NCBI RefSeq assembly: GCF_030053595.1
Contig: NZ_JASGBQ010000005.1
Location: 62,001 to 126,000 of the forward strand
Direction: 5' to 3'
DNA length: 64,000 nucleotides
Source: Fusibacillus kribbianus
GTDB taxonomy: Bacteria > Bacillota > Clostridia > Lachnospirales > Lachnospiraceae
Notes under the pieces: generated by a model
The model's database searches: none
The model's input: only the letters and a program-made list of their open reading frames with translations
What the model was told of the DNA's origin: nothing
Shown here: positions 1 through 9,773 of the stretch, in pieces
Numbering within the stretch: the first letter of the stretch is position 1
Layout: every line of letters starts with the position of its first letter
Made by a program: the position numbers and the translations under genes

Positions 1-300
1 CTCTCTTCTCTCGGAATGTCCGATAATTACGTACTTCACACCCACATCGGTCAGCATTGCAGGAGAGATCTCGCCGGTATAAGCGCCCTTCTCCTCAAAG
101 TACATATTCTCGGCACCGATCTGGATGTTGCTTCCCTTTGCTGCCTCAAGAGCGGGAATGATATCGATGGCAGGTACGCAGAATACCACGTCAGCCTCAT
201 CTGTCTCAACAAGGGGTTTCAGAGTATTGATCAGTTCTACGGCCTCACTGGGAGTCATGTTCATCTTCCAGTTGCCGGCAATGATTTTCTTTCTTGCCAT
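1..300 (-). CDS. tpiA: Triose-phosphate isomerase (N-terminal part, cut by window edge)
   Basis: Interconverts dihydroxyacetone phosphate and glyceraldehyde 3-phosphate in glycolysis. The first 100 codons are in the window and the gene runs off the left edge. It begins [14 protein letters not shown], the family's N-terminal substrate-binding stretch with the Asn and Lys residues, and reaches [10 protein letters not shown], which holds the catalytic His of the family. The ATG at 300 has an AGAGGAT ribosome site about 10 bases upstream. It starts 28 bases after the pgk stop, so it is the third gene of a gap-pgk-tpiA operon. Identification is secure; only the C-terminal part is unseen. Confidence 0.96.
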   Translation of the reverse strand, partial: MARKKIIAGNWKMNMTPSEAVELINTLKPLVETDEADVVFCVPAIDIIPALEAAKGSNIQIGAENMYFEEKGAYTGEISPAMLTDVGVKYVIIGHSERRE

Positions 301-328
301 TTTGATTATCCTCTTTTCTTAAAAATGA

Positions 329-1552
329 TTATTTATCGTCTGCAGCCATTACGCCGGGCAGTTCCTTGCCCTCCAGGAATTCCAGAGAAGCGCCGCCGCC
401 GGTGGAGATGTGGGACATCTTATCGCCGAAGCCCAGCTGGTTGACAGCCGCTGCAGAATCACCGCCACCGATGATGGTCGTTGCATCTGTCTCAGCCAGA
501 GACTTGGCAACTGCGATGGTACCCTTTGCAAGGATGGGATTCTCAAATACGCCCATGGGGCCATTCCATACAACGGTCTTTGCGGACTTCACGGCATCTG
601 CGTAGAGCTCAGCAGTCTTGGGGCCGATATCGAGCCCCATCTTATCAGCAGGGATCTTGTCGGAATCCACAGCGGAAACCTCGATCTCAGCATCGATCGG
701 ATTCGGGAAAGCTGCTGCGATGGTGGTATCAACCGGCAGAAGAAGCTTCTTTCCAAGCTTGTCAGCCTTTGCCATCATTTCCTTGCAGTAATCGATCTTC
801 TCGTCGTCCACAAGGGAGGTACCAACTTCATATCCCTTTGCTTTCAGGAAGGTATAAGCCATACCGCCGCCGATGATCAGGGTGTCGCATTTCTCGAGAA
901 GGTTTGCGATAACGTTCAGCTTATCGGCAACCTTTGCACCGCCCAGGATCGCAACAAAAGGTCTTACGGGGTTTTCAACGGCATTGCCGAGGAAGTCGAT
1001 CTCCTTCTGCATCAGGTAACCAACCACATTCTCACCGCCCTTGGCTGTGATGAATTTAGTTACGCCTGCAACAGAAGCATGCGCTCTGTGAGAAGAACCA
1101 AAGGCGTCACATACATAGATATCTGCCAGATCGGCCAGTTCCTTGCTGAAAGCTTCGCCGTTCTTGGTCTCTTCCGCTCCGCGGAAACGGGTATTCTGAA
1201 GAAGGACAACATCGCCGTCCTTCATGGCCTCCACTGCCTTTGTTGCAGCTTCGCCGGTCACGTTGTAATCAGCCACAAAGTTTACAGGCTGTCCCAGCTT
1301 CTCGGAAAGTCTGACAGCCACAGGAGCAAGAGACTCACCCTCGTTGGGGCCGTTCTTTACCTTGCCCAGATGAGAGCAGAGGATCACCTTTCCGCCGTCA
1401 GCGATCAGCTTCTTAATCGTAGGAAGCGCTGCCACGATACGGGTCTCGTCGGTGATCTGGCCATTCTTTAAGGGAACATTGAAATCGCAGCGGACAAGGA
1501 CTCTCTTGCCCTTTGCGTTGATATCGTCTACTGTTTTCTTATTTAATGCCAT
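329..1552 (-). CDS. pgk: Phosphoglycerate kinase
   Basis: Transfers phosphate from 1,3-bisphosphoglycerate to ADP in glycolysis. At 407 residues it is close to the usual length. N-terminal [14 protein letters not shown] is the substrate-binding signature; [12 protein letters not shown] and [13 protein letters not shown] follow; the C-terminal domain has [10 protein letters not shown] and the nucleotide-loop motif [11 protein letters not shown]. The ATG at 1552 has GGAGG seven bases upstream. It lies between gap and tpiA in the same direction, with a hairpin-plus-T-run between gap and pgk that may lower its expression relative to gap. Confidence 0.98.
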   Translation of the reverse strand: MALNKKTVDDINAKGKRVLVRCDFNVPLKNGQITDETRIVAALPTIKKLIADGGKVILCSHLGKVKNGPNEGESLAPVAVRLSEKLGQPVNFVADYNVTGEAATKAVEAMKDGDVVLLQNTRFRGAEETKNGEAFSKELADLADIYVCDAFGSSHRAHASVAGVTKFITAKGGENVVGYLMQKEIDFLGNAVENPVRPFVAILGGAKVADKLNVIANLLEKCDTLIIGGGMAYTFLKAKGYEVGTSLVDDEKIDYCKEMMAKADKLGKKLLLPVDTTIAAAFPNPIDAEIEVSAVDSDKIPADKMGLDIGPKTAELYADAVKSAKTVVWNGPMGVFENPILAKGTIAVAKSLAETDATTIIGGGDSAAAVNQLGFGDKMSHISTGGGASLEFLEGKELPGVMAADDK

Positions 1553-1570
1553 TTTATACCTCCATGGATG

Positions 1571-1607
1571 AAAAAACGGGCCCGGTCCTATTATAGAACC
1601 GGACCCG
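1571..1607 (-). terminator. Intrinsic terminator or attenuator between gap and pgk
   Basis: On the minus strand an inverted repeat (CGGGTCCGG... paired with ...CCGGGCCCG, G-U pairs allowed) at 1577-1607 is followed by six T at 1576-1571. It lies just after gap and before the pgk ribosome site, so it would end part of the gap transcripts. Confidence 0.75.
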
Positions 1608-1638
1608 CCGTAGGTTCTTTTTTACTTGCTTGTCCCGA

Positions 1639-2652
1639 TTATGCTAACTCAGCAAAGTATTTGATGGTTCTAACCATCTGGCTTACATAAGAGTTCTCAT
1701 TGTCATACCAGGAAACAACCTCTACCTGAGTCTTGCCGTCAGCAAGAGGAGATACCATGGTCTGAGTAGCGTCGAACAGAGAACCGTAGGTCATACCAAC
1801 GATATCGCTGGATACGATCTCATCCTCGTTGTAGCCGAAGGACTCAGTCTGAGCAGCCTTCATAGCGGCGTTAATCTCTTCCTTGGTAACAACCTTGTCA
1901 ACTACTGCGAACAGCAGAGTGGTGGAACCGGTAGGAGTAGGTACACGCTGAGCAGCGCCGATGAGCTTGCCGTTCAGTTCGGGGATTACCAGGCCAATAG
2001 CTTTTGCAGCACCGGTGGAGTTGGGAACGATGTTTACAGCACCTGCACGGCTTCTTCTCAGGTCACCCTTTCTCTGAGGACCATCGAGGATCATCTGATC
2101 ACCAGTGTAAGCGTGGATGGTGCACATAATACCGGACTCAACGGGAGCCAGGTCGTTCAGAGCCTTAGCCATGGGAGCCAGGCAGTTTGTTGTACAGGAA
2201 GCTGCGGAAATAACAGTATCTTCCTTGGTCAGAGTTGTATGGTTTACATTGTAAACGATGGTAGGAAGGTCATTTCCGGCAGGTGCGGAGATAACTACCT
2301 TCTTAGCTCCGGCTGCGATATGAGCGGAAGCCTTCTCCTTGGAGGTGTAGAAGCCTGTGCACTCAAGAACTACGTCTACGCCAAGCTCACCCCAGGGCAG
2401 ATCCTTTGCATCCTTCTCTGCGTAAATGGTGATTTCCTTGCCATCAACAGTGATGGAATTGTCAGAATAGCTAACAGTGTCAGCCAGAGCATACTTACCC
2501 TGAGAAGAGTCGTACTTCAGCAGATGAGCCAGCATCTTGGGGCTGGTTAAATCGTTGATTGCTACAACATCATATCCGGGAGCGTTGAACATCTGTCTGA
2601 ATGCCAGACGGCCGATACGACCGAAACCATTGATCGCTACTTTTACTGCCAT
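1639..2652 (-). CDS. gap: Glyceraldehyde-3-phosphate dehydrogenase, type I
   Basis: NAD-dependent phosphorylating oxidation of glyceraldehyde 3-phosphate in glycolysis. 337 residues, normal length. The N-terminal Rossmann motif [13 protein letters not shown] is followed by the active-site stretch [12 protein letters not shown] with the catalytic Cys, and by [14 protein letters not shown] near the C-terminus. The ATG at 2652 has AGGAGG eight bases upstream and a good promoter about 65 bases further up. First gene of the gap-pgk-tpiA unit. Confidence 0.98.
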   Translation of the reverse strand: MAVKVAINGFGRIGRLAFRQMFNAPGYDVVAINDLTSPKMLAHLLKYDSSQGKYALADTVSYSDNSITVDGKEITIYAEKDAKDLPWGELGVDVVLECTGFYTSKEKASAHIAAGAKKVVISAPAGNDLPTIVYNVNHTTLTKEDTVISAASCTTNCLAPMAKALNDLAPVESGIMCTIHAYTGDQMILDGPQRKGDLRRSRAGAVNIVPNSTGAAKAIGLVIPELNGKLIGAAQRVPTPTGSTTLLFAVVDKVVTKEEINAAMKAAQTESFGYNEDEIVSSDIVGMTYGSLFDATQTMVSPLADGKTQVEVVSWYDNENSYVSQMVRTIKYFAELA

Positions 2653-2716
2653 TTTGAATTCCTCCTAAAATATTAAAATATTTTTTAGTAGTGCTTTTGC
2701 TTTTAGCTCATTAGCT

Positions 2717-2745
2717 ATTTTACATAATCTGTTAAAAAATATCAA
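2717..2745 (-). promoter_or_regulatory. Promoter of gap
   Basis: Minus-strand TTGATA (2745-2740), a 17-base spacer, then TAAAAT (2722-2717). It is the best vegetative promoter match in the region between gap and the aminopeptidase gene. Confidence 0.7.
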
Positions 2746-2843
2746 GTTATTTTTTTCCTTTTTTAAGTGTCGAAGCTTCTTTTGTTCATAATCTATAATT
2801 ATTCCCTTTTAAACCGCTCATATCCGGCATTTTGCTAAAAATT

Positions 2844-3959
2844 TCACATAAGGTTTTCCGGATTCAGACCGAATAGTTCGGGAACCACGAAGCGCCCATC
2901 CTTCCGGATCAGCCGGCCGTCGAAATAGATCTCGCCGCCGCCGTATTCCGGAGTCTGTATGCAGACAAGATCCCAGTGAATAGAGGACCGGTTTCCGTTG
3001 GGTGCCTCATCGTAGCAGTTGCCCGGTGTGAAATGGAAGGAGCCCTTGATCTTTTCGTCAAACAGAGTATCCTTCATGGGCTTTGTCACATAGGGATTGA
3101 CACCGATGGCAAATTCTCCCACGTAACGTGCGCCCTCGTCCATATCGAAGATCCGATTCAGCTTCTCCGAATCGTTGGCCTCTGCCCTTACGATCTTCCC
3201 GTTTTCAAAGGTCAGACGGATATTCTCAAAGGTAAAGCCCTGGAATACAGACGGGGTATTGTAGGAAAGCACCCCGTTGACCGAATCCCGCACCGGAGCT
3301 GTGTAGACCTCTCCGTCGGGAATATTCATGGTTCCCGCGCAGGGAACCGCCGGAATTCCCTCGATAGAAAAGGAAAGATCCGTGCCGGGCCCGACGATCC
3401 GGACCTGTTTCGTCTCATCCATCAGCCGTATCAGCGGCTTCATAGCCTCTCCCATTTTTTCGTAATCCAGGCAGCACACATCAAAATAGAAATCCTCAAA
3501 AGCCTCCAGGCTGGTGCCCGCACTCTGCGCCATGGAAGGCGACGGATAACGGAGCACTACCCATTTTGTCTTCGGAACACGGATCTCATGATGGACCGGC
3601 GTCGTATAAAGAGCACTGTACAGGGACATTTTTTCCGAGGGGACATCGGAAAGCTCGGTGATATTGTCCCCGCCCCGGATCCCCAGATAACAGTCCATCT
3701 GAGCCATTTCCATGGCGTCCACCTGAGCCATCAGCTTAAGCTGCTCCTCCGTACAGGAAAGCAGCATTTCCCTCTGCATTCTTGTATCGGTAAAGTGCGG
3801 AAAAGGAATCCCTCCTGCCTCGTAAACCTCCTTCACCACCTGTCTTGCCAGGGCCTCCGTATCCATGCCCGTGTAATGGACATACACCTTTTCCCCCGGC
3901 TGTACCCGGCAGGAATAATTTACCAGGCTGTGTGCCAGTCTCTTAATTCTCTCGTCCAT
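2844..3959 (-). CDS. M29-family aminopeptidase
   Basis: Metal-dependent aminopeptidase of the thermophilic aminopeptidase (AmpS/AmpT) family, cytoplasmic, trimming peptides. 371 residues from the chosen start MDERIKRLAH. The C-terminal catalytic half shows the family blocks YVGEFAIG, GSFHFTPGNCY and SSIHWDLV, which carry the Glu, His and Asp metal ligands. I place the start at 3959 because GAAGGAGA lies just upstream; a longer reading to 4025 would run into the ABC ATPase gene. It overlaps the ATPase stop by 17 bases, so it is translated as the last gene of the lgt-ABC operon. Possibly it degrades peptides taken up or released nearby; its link to the transporter is unknown. Confidence 0.9.
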   Translation of the reverse strand: MDERIKRLAHSLVNYSCRVQPGEKVYVHYTGMDTEALARQVVKEVYEAGGIPFPHFTDTRMQREMLLSCTEEQLKLMAQVDAMEMAQMDCYLGIRGGDNITELSDVPSEKMSLYSALYTTPVHHEIRVPKTKWVVLRYPSPSMAQSAGTSLEAFEDFYFDVCCLDYEKMGEAMKPLIRLMDETKQVRIVGPGTDLSFSIEGIPAVPCAGTMNIPDGEVYTAPVRDSVNGVLSYNTPSVFQGFTFENIRLTFENGKIVRAEANDSEKLNRIFDMDEGARYVGEFAIGVNPYVTKPMKDTLFDEKIKGSFHFTPGNCYDEAPNGNRSSIHWDLVCIQTPEYGGGEIYFDGRLIRKDGRFVVPELFGLNPENLM

Positions 3960-4551
3960 GATTCTCTCCTTCTTTATCCATGAAAATAATTGTCCCGCCC
4001 AGGCTTTCTGCCTCCGCCCGGTCATGGGTCACAAGAAGGACCGTCCGTCCTTCCCTGTGCCGCTTAACATATTCTGCAGCTTTTTTCTTTGTCACCCCGT
4101 CCAGACCGTCAAATGGCTCGTCCAGGAACAGAATGCCGCTTTCTGCCAGCACGGCCCGCGCGAGAGCCACTCTTCTTCGCATTCCGCCTGACAGCTCCAG
4201 GACCGGCTTTTTCAAAGCCTCACCGGTAAGCTCCAGCTGAGAAAGATGCTCCCGGATGGCTTGTTCATCCGCGTCTTTCCCCAACGCCCCCTTCAGATTC
4301 GCCACAGCATGAAAGGCTTCAAAGAGCCTGTCCTCCTGAAACACGGCGCTCATGGCCTTCGGTACACCGCTCACGGTTCCGCTGTCCGGCTTTTCGAGGC
4401 CCATGAGAAGTCTTAACAGAGTTGTTTTTCCGCAGCCGGACCGTCCCATGAAAACGGTCACCTCACCGACCGGAAGCTCCGCCGAAAAATCCGAAAGCAC
4501 CGGCTCTCCTCCATAGCTTTTACATAAATGGCTGATTATAATCTGTTTCAT
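3943..4551 (-). CDS. ABC transporter ATP-binding protein, SsuB/TauB-like
   Basis: Energises an importer together with the next two genes upstream. 202 residues, short for the family (about 240-260), yet all nucleotide motifs are present: Walker A GRSGCGKTTLL near residue 35, signature LSGGMRRRVALARA, Walker B ILFLDEPFDGLD, and switch His in LLVTHDRAEA. The missing length is in the linker before the Q-loop and at the C-terminus. It overlaps the permease by four bases (ATGA) and the aminopeptidase by 17. The family handles sulfonates, taurine, nitrate or pyrimidine precursors; the substrate here cannot be read from sequence. Confidence 0.9.
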   Translation of the reverse strand: MKQIIISHLCKSYGGEPVLSDFSAELPVGEVTVFMGRSGCGKTTLLRLLMGLEKPDSGTVSGVPKAMSAVFQEDRLFEAFHAVANLKGALGKDADEQAIREHLSQLELTGEALKKPVLELSGGMRRRVALARAVLAESGILFLDEPFDGLDGVTKKKAAEYVKRHREGRTVLLVTHDRAEAESLGGTIIFMDKEGENHGREN

Positions 4552-5315
4552 GCGCTCTCCAATCGGGCAAAGCCCTTTTTCATTCCCCAGAGAAACAGTT
4601 TTTCAAACAGAGCACTCAAAAGGACGATCACAAGGGTCCATGCAAAAAGATCCGCGGTGTCGAGATAAATCTTTGCCTCATAGAGCCTCTCGCCGATGGA
4701 GCCGTCCGGTATGCCGATGACCTCGGCGGCGATCCCCGCCTTCCAGGAAATCCCGAGAGCCGTCCGACAAGCTGACAGTAAAAAGGGCTTTACCTGGGGC
4801 AGATAGAGATATCTCATCCGCCTTCCCCAGGGAATGGCAAACACTTCCGCCATCTCCAGAAGCTTTCTGTCAGTACTCTTCATTCCTTCCAGCACATTGA
4901 AATATACAATGGGAAGAACCATCAGGAAAGAAATAAAAACAGAAAGCCCCGATGCGCCCAGCCAGATCAGGCTCAAAATGATAAAAGACGCCACCGGAAC
5001 TGATTTCACAGCCGTCATAAAAGGCCATATCAGGATCTCCAGCAGCGAAAAACGGGCAGCAGCAGCGGCCAGCACTGCTCCCGCAAAAAGACCCAGAAGG
5101 AAACCGGCCTCAATGCGGAGGAAGCTGTAGAGCACCGTCCTCCAGAAGCTCCCTTCCAGAAGAAGACTGCCCAGCCGGACTGCCACCTGAATGGGAGACA
5201 CCAGCAAAAGCCGCTGGGAAAGGGCCATGGCGGCCGCCTGCCAGAGCATCAGTGCAAAGGCTATGGCAGCCGCCCTTTTTAAATATTCATCCCGCTTCTG
5301 ATTTTCCCTTTTCAT
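4548..5315 (-). CDS. ABC transporter permease, SsuC/TauC-like
   Basis: Inner-membrane channel of the importer. 255 residues with about six hydrophobic helices; the region VASFIILSLIWLGASG and the following EGMKSTDRKLLEMAEVF form the cytoplasmic EAA-type loop that contacts the ATPase. Its start overlaps the binding-protein stop by four bases (ATGA), and its stop overlaps the ATPase start the same way, so the three genes are translationally coupled. Confidence 0.9.
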   Translation of the reverse strand: MKRENQKRDEYLKRAAAIAFALMLWQAAAMALSQRLLLVSPIQVAVRLGSLLLEGSFWRTVLYSFLRIEAGFLLGLFAGAVLAAAAARFSLLEILIWPFMTAVKSVPVASFIILSLIWLGASGLSVFISFLMVLPIVYFNVLEGMKSTDRKLLEMAEVFAIPWGRRMRYLYLPQVKPFLLSACRTALGISWKAGIAAEVIGIPDGSIGERLYEAKIYLDTADLFAWTLVIVLLSALFEKLFLWGMKKGFARLESA

Positions 5316-6283
5316 GAGCCAAGATAGAAATCACTGCCGGGGAGCTTGCCGCCCACCGCCTTGGGATTTGCTTCAAACAGAATGTTGAGATAGCCGTCCA
5401 CCGCCGTCTTCATCTCGTCGCCGTCCAGGTATACCACATTGCAGGCAGGAATGGCTTTTTCCGCCACTGCAGCCTTGACAATGCCGTATTTCTCCACCAG
5501 GGCAGCCCCCTCGGTCACATTCGCATTGAGGTATTCGGTAGATGCCTTGTATTCCTCCAGGAACTTTGCCAGCTGCTTCGGATATTTCTCTGCAAACTCC
5601 TTGCGGACAACGAGTCCTGCTGTGATGAAACGGGTTCCGTTGTCCAGCTTTTCCCATTCCTCCGTGAGATCAAGAGCTACCTTAAGCCCTTCAACCTGTC
5701 CCATGGCTACCGTCACAAAGGGCTGGGGCAGCATGGCAACACCTTCTGCTTCCTGTCCGAGAACAGCTGCCACCTCTGTCGGCTCACTCTTCCACTCAAT
5801 GGTCACATCCTTGTCCGGATCCAGTCCGTTTTCCCCAAGAAGATACCGAAGGGCATACTCCGGAGTCGTTCCCTTGCCTGTGGCATAAATGGTCTTTCCC
5901 TTGAGATCCGCCACACTGTTTACGGTCGTTCCGCCCTTTTCCACGATATAAAGAACGCCCAGCGTATTGACAGCAGCAAACCGGACTGCGCCTTCCGAAT
6001 TGTTGTACAATACGGAGGCCAGATTGACCGGCACTGCCAGAATATCCATCTCCCCCTTCAAAAACTTCGGTGTCAGTTCATCGGCTGCTGCCGCCATGGT
6101 GAACTCGATCTTACTTTCTGTCTTTCCCTTTTCCGCATCATCCAGAAGCTTGACCATGCCCATGGATGTGGGACCCTTCAGGCCTCCCAGGCGGATAACG
6201 GTCTCCTCCTCCTTTTTATCGCAGCCCCCAAGCGCTGCCATGACCAGCACTGCCGACAATAAAATCATCAAAAACCTTTTCAT
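5312..6283 (-). CDS. NMT1/SsuA-type substrate-binding lipoprotein
   Basis: Extracellular solute receptor of the adjacent ABC importer. 323 residues. A basic start and hydrophobic stretch end in the lipobox ALGGC (Cys about residue 20), so it should be lipid-anchored, which fits lgt being the gene immediately upstream. The mature part has the SsuA/THI5 layout: an N-terminal lobe, ADLKGKTIYATGKGTTPEYALRYLL, and a later lobe beginning VRKEFAEKYPKQLAKFLEEY. GGAGGAGG lies just upstream of the ATG. Ligand unknown; nitrate, sulfonate, taurine or pyrimidine compounds are family possibilities. Confidence 0.88.
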   Translation of the reverse strand: MKRFLMILLSAVLVMAALGGCDKKEEETVIRLGGLKGPTSMGMVKLLDDAEKGKTESKIEFTMAAAADELTPKFLKGEMDILAVPVNLASVLYNNSEGAVRFAAVNTLGVLYIVEKGGTTVNSVADLKGKTIYATGKGTTPEYALRYLLGENGLDPDKDVTIEWKSEPTEVAAVLGQEAEGVAMLPQPFVTVAMGQVEGLKVALDLTEEWEKLDNGTRFITAGLVVRKEFAEKYPKQLAKFLEEYKASTEYLNANVTEGAALVEKYGIVKAAVAEKAIPACNVVYLDGDEMKTAVDGYLNILFEANPKAVGGKLPGSDFYLGS

Positions 6284-6332
6284 CTCATTTCCTCCTCCTT
6301 CTTATTCTTTATCCGCAGAGGATCCCTCCTCT

Positions 6333-7115
6333 TTACGTTTCCTTAGCCTGCTCCTCTGTTTTCGGAAATTTCTTTCCGCAGTATACAAAAATTGCGATTC
6401 CTGCAATCAGCATAAATATGGCGATAAACTGTGAGGTGGACAGAGGGCCCACGCTGCCTCTGGGATCATCCCGGAAGCACTCAATGATGAAACGGCCGAT
6501 GCTGTAAAAGATCAGATACAGGCCGCCCACCTGCCCGTCGCTCTTTGTCCTCCTTGCCAGAAACAGGAGCGCAAAGAAATTGAGAAAATTGGCGGCACTG
6601 GAAATCAGCTGGGTGGGGATCAGAGGTACTCCGCCCGGTGCATAACCGCAGTCCGCCGGGAAAATAATATGAAAGGCTCCCGCCGTTTCCTTTCCGTAGC
6701 AGCAGCCTGCCATCAGACAGCCAAGGCGGCCGAAGGCCTGAGCCAGTGCAATGGACGGCATCACCAGATCAAAATATTTCAAAAAGGAAAGCTTTTTTAT
6801 CCGGCAGAACACATAACCGGTGAGGATTCCACCGATAAGTCCGCCGTAAACAACAAACCCACTGGACAGAGTCGTGAGGAACCACTCAGGATCTGCAACA
6901 ATGGCCGGAAGCTCAGTGATGACAAACAGCACCTTTGCTGCAAGCCAGCCTCCCACCAGACACCAGATACCAAGCGAAAAGATCTGATCATCCCCCACCG
7001 CGTACTTTTTCTCCCGATACATTCCCACAAGAAAAGCTGCAACCACGCCGATCGCGATCATAAAACCATATCCATATACGGTAAACGGACCAATGCTGAA
7101 TAAAACCTCTTTCAT
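6333..7115 (-). CDS. lgt: Prolipoprotein diacylglyceryl transferase
   Basis: Adds diacylglycerol from phosphatidylglycerol to the lipobox Cys of prelipoproteins in the membrane. 260 residues from MKEVLFSIGPFTVYGYGF. Seven hydrophobic segments; the family signature region reads GRLGCLMAGCCYGKE, the Cys-containing variant common in Clostridia, and the second signature is RFIIECFRDDPRG. I chose 7115 because GGAG is eight bases upstream and a promoter with extended -10 ends 65 bases upstream; MEFD at 7127 is possible. Reading open further to 7316 would pass through the promoter. First gene of an operon that continues into the lipoprotein-dependent ABC importer. Confidence 0.9.
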   Translation of the reverse strand: MKEVLFSIGPFTVYGYGFMIAIGVVAAFLVGMYREKKYAVGDDQIFSLGIWCLVGGWLAAKVLFVITELPAIVADPEWFLTTLSSGFVVYGGLIGGILTGYVFCRIKKLSFLKYFDLVMPSIALAQAFGRLGCLMAGCCYGKETAGAFHIIFPADCGYAPGGVPLIPTQLISSAANFLNFFALLFLARRTKSDGQVGGLYLIFYSIGRFIIECFRDDPRGSVGPLSTSQFIAIFMLIAGIAIFVYCGKKFPKTEEQAKET

Positions 7116-7179
7116 GTCAAACTCCATTCCGCCGCCGCAGGGCGGCACTGTCATTTCTTTGCAGACCAACATTAATTTT

Positions 7180-7208
7180 ATTATATCAGGGTTTCTCCCG
7201 GTGCGCAA
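7180..7208 (-). promoter_or_regulatory. Promoter of lgt operon
   Basis: Minus-strand TTGCGC (7208-7203), 17-base spacer, TATAAT (7185-7180) preceded by TGA, giving an extended -10. Transcription would start about 60 bases before the lgt ATG. Confidence 0.65.
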
Positions 7209-7287
7209 TAAGAGCCGGGGCTGATCTGCCCTCTTTCTTATCCTTCCCTTCCAAAAACTTTCTAACACAACTATAAAGTTTTTATTA

Positions 7288-7338
7288 AATGTTAATATTT
7301 TATTGACATTCAACAAAATCTTGCTATACTAATAGCAA
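7288..7338 (+). promoter_or_regulatory. Promoter and two palindromic operators of marR-ftsH
   Basis: TTGACA (7303-7308), 16 bases, TATACT (7325-7330) with an extended TGC before it. The -35 sits inside a 23-base palindrome at 7288-7310 (AATGT...ACATT, one mismatched pair besides the centre), and the -10 sits inside TTGCTAT...ATAGCAA at 7321-7338. The placement is what MarR autorepression would need. Confidence 0.65.
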
Positions 7339-7358
7339 AACAAAAAAGAGGTGAATCC

Positions 7359-7859
7359 ATGGATTACAAAGAAGCAGCCCAAAAGGAACTGTCCTCCGTC
7401 CCCGACCGACTGGCAGATTCCTTTACCCATTTTATTGTCACCCTGTATTTCCGGATCCAGGAGCACCCGCTGACGATTTCCTGTATCAAGCTGAACTCTC
7501 ACAGCTATCACGTTCTGTACATTCTGGATACAAGCCCTGACGGGCAGGTTCCCATGACAGAACTGGTCACCAGGATCCGCCGCACCAGACAGCAGCTTTC
7601 CAAGCTCATCAGCGATCTGGAGGATGCCGGTCTTGTCACCAGGATCCATAGTCGTGAAAACCGCCGGCAGGTTTATGTGGCTCTGACTAAGGAGGGCCGG
7701 AAACTGACAAACGAAATCTTTTCCTGCATGTCGGGAGCCATGAAGGACTATCTGAAAACGCTTCCGCCGGAAAAGCTTTCCATCATTCAAGACATCACAG
7801 AGAATCTCCATGCGCTTTCCGCGCAGCTTTCGGATTTTTCTGTTAAGGAGGACACCTAA
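7359..7859 (+). CDS. MarR-family transcriptional regulator
   Basis: Winged-helix DNA-binding regulator, 166 residues. The central part, MTELVTRIRRTRQQLSKLIS then LEDAGLVTR and the wing IHSRENRRQVYVALTKEG, is the MarR fold. AGAGG precedes the ATG. Its stop TAA shares one base with the ftsH ATG, with TAAGGAG in its last codons as the ftsH ribosome site, so the two proteins are made together. The palindromes over its own promoter suggest autoregulation, making ftsH part of its regulon. The inducing signal is not visible. Confidence 0.88.
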   Translation: MDYKEAAQKELSSVPDRLADSFTHFIVTLYFRIQEHPLTISCIKLNSHSYHVLYILDTSPDGQVPMTELVTRIRRTRQQLSKLISDLEDAGLVTRIHSRENRRQVYVALTKEGRKLTNEIFSCMSGAMKDYLKTLPPEKLSIIQDITENLHALSAQLSDFSVKEDT

Positions 7860-9700
7860 TGAAAGAAGTGAAATCACCCAAAAAACCGATCCTGTATTAC
7901 TATTTCATCGCTCTTATCGTTCTTCTCCTGCTGAATGCCCTTTTCTTCCCCAAGCTGTTCAGTGCAAAGGTAACCGAGGTGGATTACGGCGAATTTCTGT
8001 CCATGATCGACAAAGGGCAGGTCAGCCAGGTGGAGATCAATGAAAACGAAATTATCTTTGCCGACAATAATCCCGATCCCAATTATTACAAAACCGGCAC
8101 CATGAACGACGACAAGCTTATTGACCGGCTTTATGATGCAGGTATCACCAATTTCGGCACCCCCATTATCGAGGAAATGTCACCTATCCTGAGCTTTCTT
8201 TTAAGCTGGGTATTCCCCATCGTCATCTTCGTTGTCATCGGCCAGCTCCTTTCCAGAAGCCTGATGAAAAAAATGGGCGGTTCCATGGGCAATGCCATGA
8301 CCTTTGGAAAGAGCAATGCAAGAGTTTACGTGGAATCCAAGACCGGCATCAAGTTTTCTGATGTGGCAGGCGAGGACGAGGCCAAGGAGCTTCTCCAGGA
8401 GATCGTGGATTTCCTCCACAATCCAAAAAAATATACGGAAATCGGTGCCAGAATGCCCAAGGGCGCTCTTCTCGTAGGCCCTCCCGGAACAGGAAAGACC
8501 CTGCTGGCAAAGGCTGTGGCCGGCGAAGCCAATGTTCCCTTCTTCTCCATTTCCGGCTCCGAATTTGTGGAAATGTTCGTCGGTATGGGTGCCTCCAAGG
8601 TCCGTGATCTTTTCAAGCAGGCTGCCGACAAGGCCCCCTGTATCGTTTTCATCGACGAGATCGATACCATCGGAAAGAAGCGTGACGGAAACGGAATGGG
8701 CGGAAACGACGAACGGGAGCAGACCTTAAACCAGCTCTTGACAGAGATGGACGGCTTTGACGGCACCAAGGGCGTCATGATCCTGGCGGCCACCAACCGC
8801 CCCGAATCCCTGGATCCGGCCCTGCTTCGTCCCGGCCGTTTTGACAGGCGGGTGCCTGTGGAGCTTCCCGATCTGGCAGGACGTGAAGCCATTTTAAAGG
8901 TCCACGCAAAGAAGATTCGGTTAAGTGACAATGTAGACTTCATGGCCATTGCCAGAACTGCCGCCGGTGCCAGCGGTGCAGAGCTTGCCAACATGATCAA
9001 TGAAGCTGCTCTCCGTGCCGTCCGCGACGGAAGAAAATTTGTGACCCAGGCCGATCTGGAGGAAAGCGTGGAGGTCGTCATCGCCGGATACCAGAAGAAG
9101 AACAGACTCCTCTCCGACAAGGAAAAGCTGATCGTTTCTTACCATGAGATGGGGCATGCGCTGGTGGCCGCGCTCCAGACAAACTCGGCACCTGTCACCA
9201 AGATCACGATCATTCCCCGCACCTCCGGTGCTTTGGGCTACACCATGCAGGTGGACCAGGATCAGAAGAATCTGATGTCCAAGGAGGAACTGGAAAACAA
9301 GATCGCCACCCTGACCGGCGGCCGTGTGGCCGAGGATCTGGTGTTCCATTCCATTTCCACCGGAGCCTCCAACGATATTGAGCAGGCTACCAAGGTGGCG
9401 AGGGCCATGATCACCCGCTACGGCATGAACGAGGAATTCGGCATGGTGGCCTTCGAGACCATCCAGAACCAATACCTGGGCGGAGACACCTCCCTTGCCT
9501 GCTCCGAGACCACTGCGGCACAGATCGACGAAAAGGTCATCGGTCTTGTCCGCAGACAGTATGAAAAAGCCGAGGAGCTTCTCCGATCCAATATGCCAAA
9601 GCTTCACCAGCTTGCCAAGTACCTCTATGACCATGAGACCATCACCGGTGACGAGTTTATGGAGATCCTCCATACCCCCGTTCCGAAGCTTCCCGATTGA
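7859..9700 (+). CDS. ftsH: ATP-dependent zinc metalloprotease FtsH
   Basis: Membrane-anchored AAA protease that degrades misassembled membrane proteins and some regulators. 613 residues. Two membrane helices (about residues 12-30 and 108-130) flank an extracytoplasmic domain; then Walker A GPPGTGKT near 207, Walker [10 protein letters not shown], second region of homology with [20 protein letters not shown], and the zinc motif HEMGH near residue 430. It ends soon after the protease domain, so it lacks the long C-terminal tail of some FtsH. Many Firmicutes carry more than one FtsH; the MarR-coupled arrangement suggests a conditionally expressed copy rather than the housekeeping one, which is an inference. 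Confidence 0.95.
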   Translation: MKEVKSPKKPILYYYFIALIVLLLLNALFFPKLFSAKVTEVDYGEFLSMIDKGQVSQVEINENEIIFADNNPDPNYYKTGTMNDDKLIDRLYDAGITNFGTPIIEEMSPILSFLLSWVFPIVIFVVIGQLLSRSLMKKMGGSMGNAMTFGKSNARVYVESKTGIKFSDVAGEDEAKELLQEIVDFLHNPKKYTEIGARMPKGALLVGPPGTGKTLLAKAVAGEANVPFFSISGSEFVEMFVGMGASKVRDLFKQAADKAPCIVFIDEIDTIGKKRDGNGMGGNDEREQTLNQLLTEMDGFDGTKGVMILAATNRPESLDPALLRPGRFDRRVPVELPDLAGREAILKVHAKKIRLSDNVDFMAIARTAAGASGAELANMINEAALRAVRDGRKFVTQADLEESVEVVIAGYQKKNRLLSDKEKLIVSYHEMGHALVAALQTNSAPVTKITIIPRTSGALGYTMQVDQDQKNLMSKEELENKIATLTGGRVAEDLVFHSISTGASNDIEQATKVARAMITRYGMNEEFGMVAFETIQNQYLGGDTSLACSETTAAQIDEKVIGLVRRQYEKAEELLRSNMPKLHQLAKYLYDHETITGDEFMEILHTPVPKLPD

Positions 9701-9726
9701 CAAAAGTCCCCTCCTCTATTTACAAT
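9697..9726 (+). promoter_or_regulatory. Promoter of the DUF4317 gene
   Basis: TTGACA (9697-9702), 18 bases, TACAAT (9721-9726). The -35 overlaps the ftsH stop codon. Confidence 0.65.
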
Positions 9727-9773
9727 AGAATACGGTGCCGGAGCATCCGACACCGCAGAAAGGGGATTGCAAC

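Noticed and set aside
410-1471. Long open frame opposite pgk
   Set aside because: Antisense shadow of a clear pgk gene; no ribosome site or protein family.
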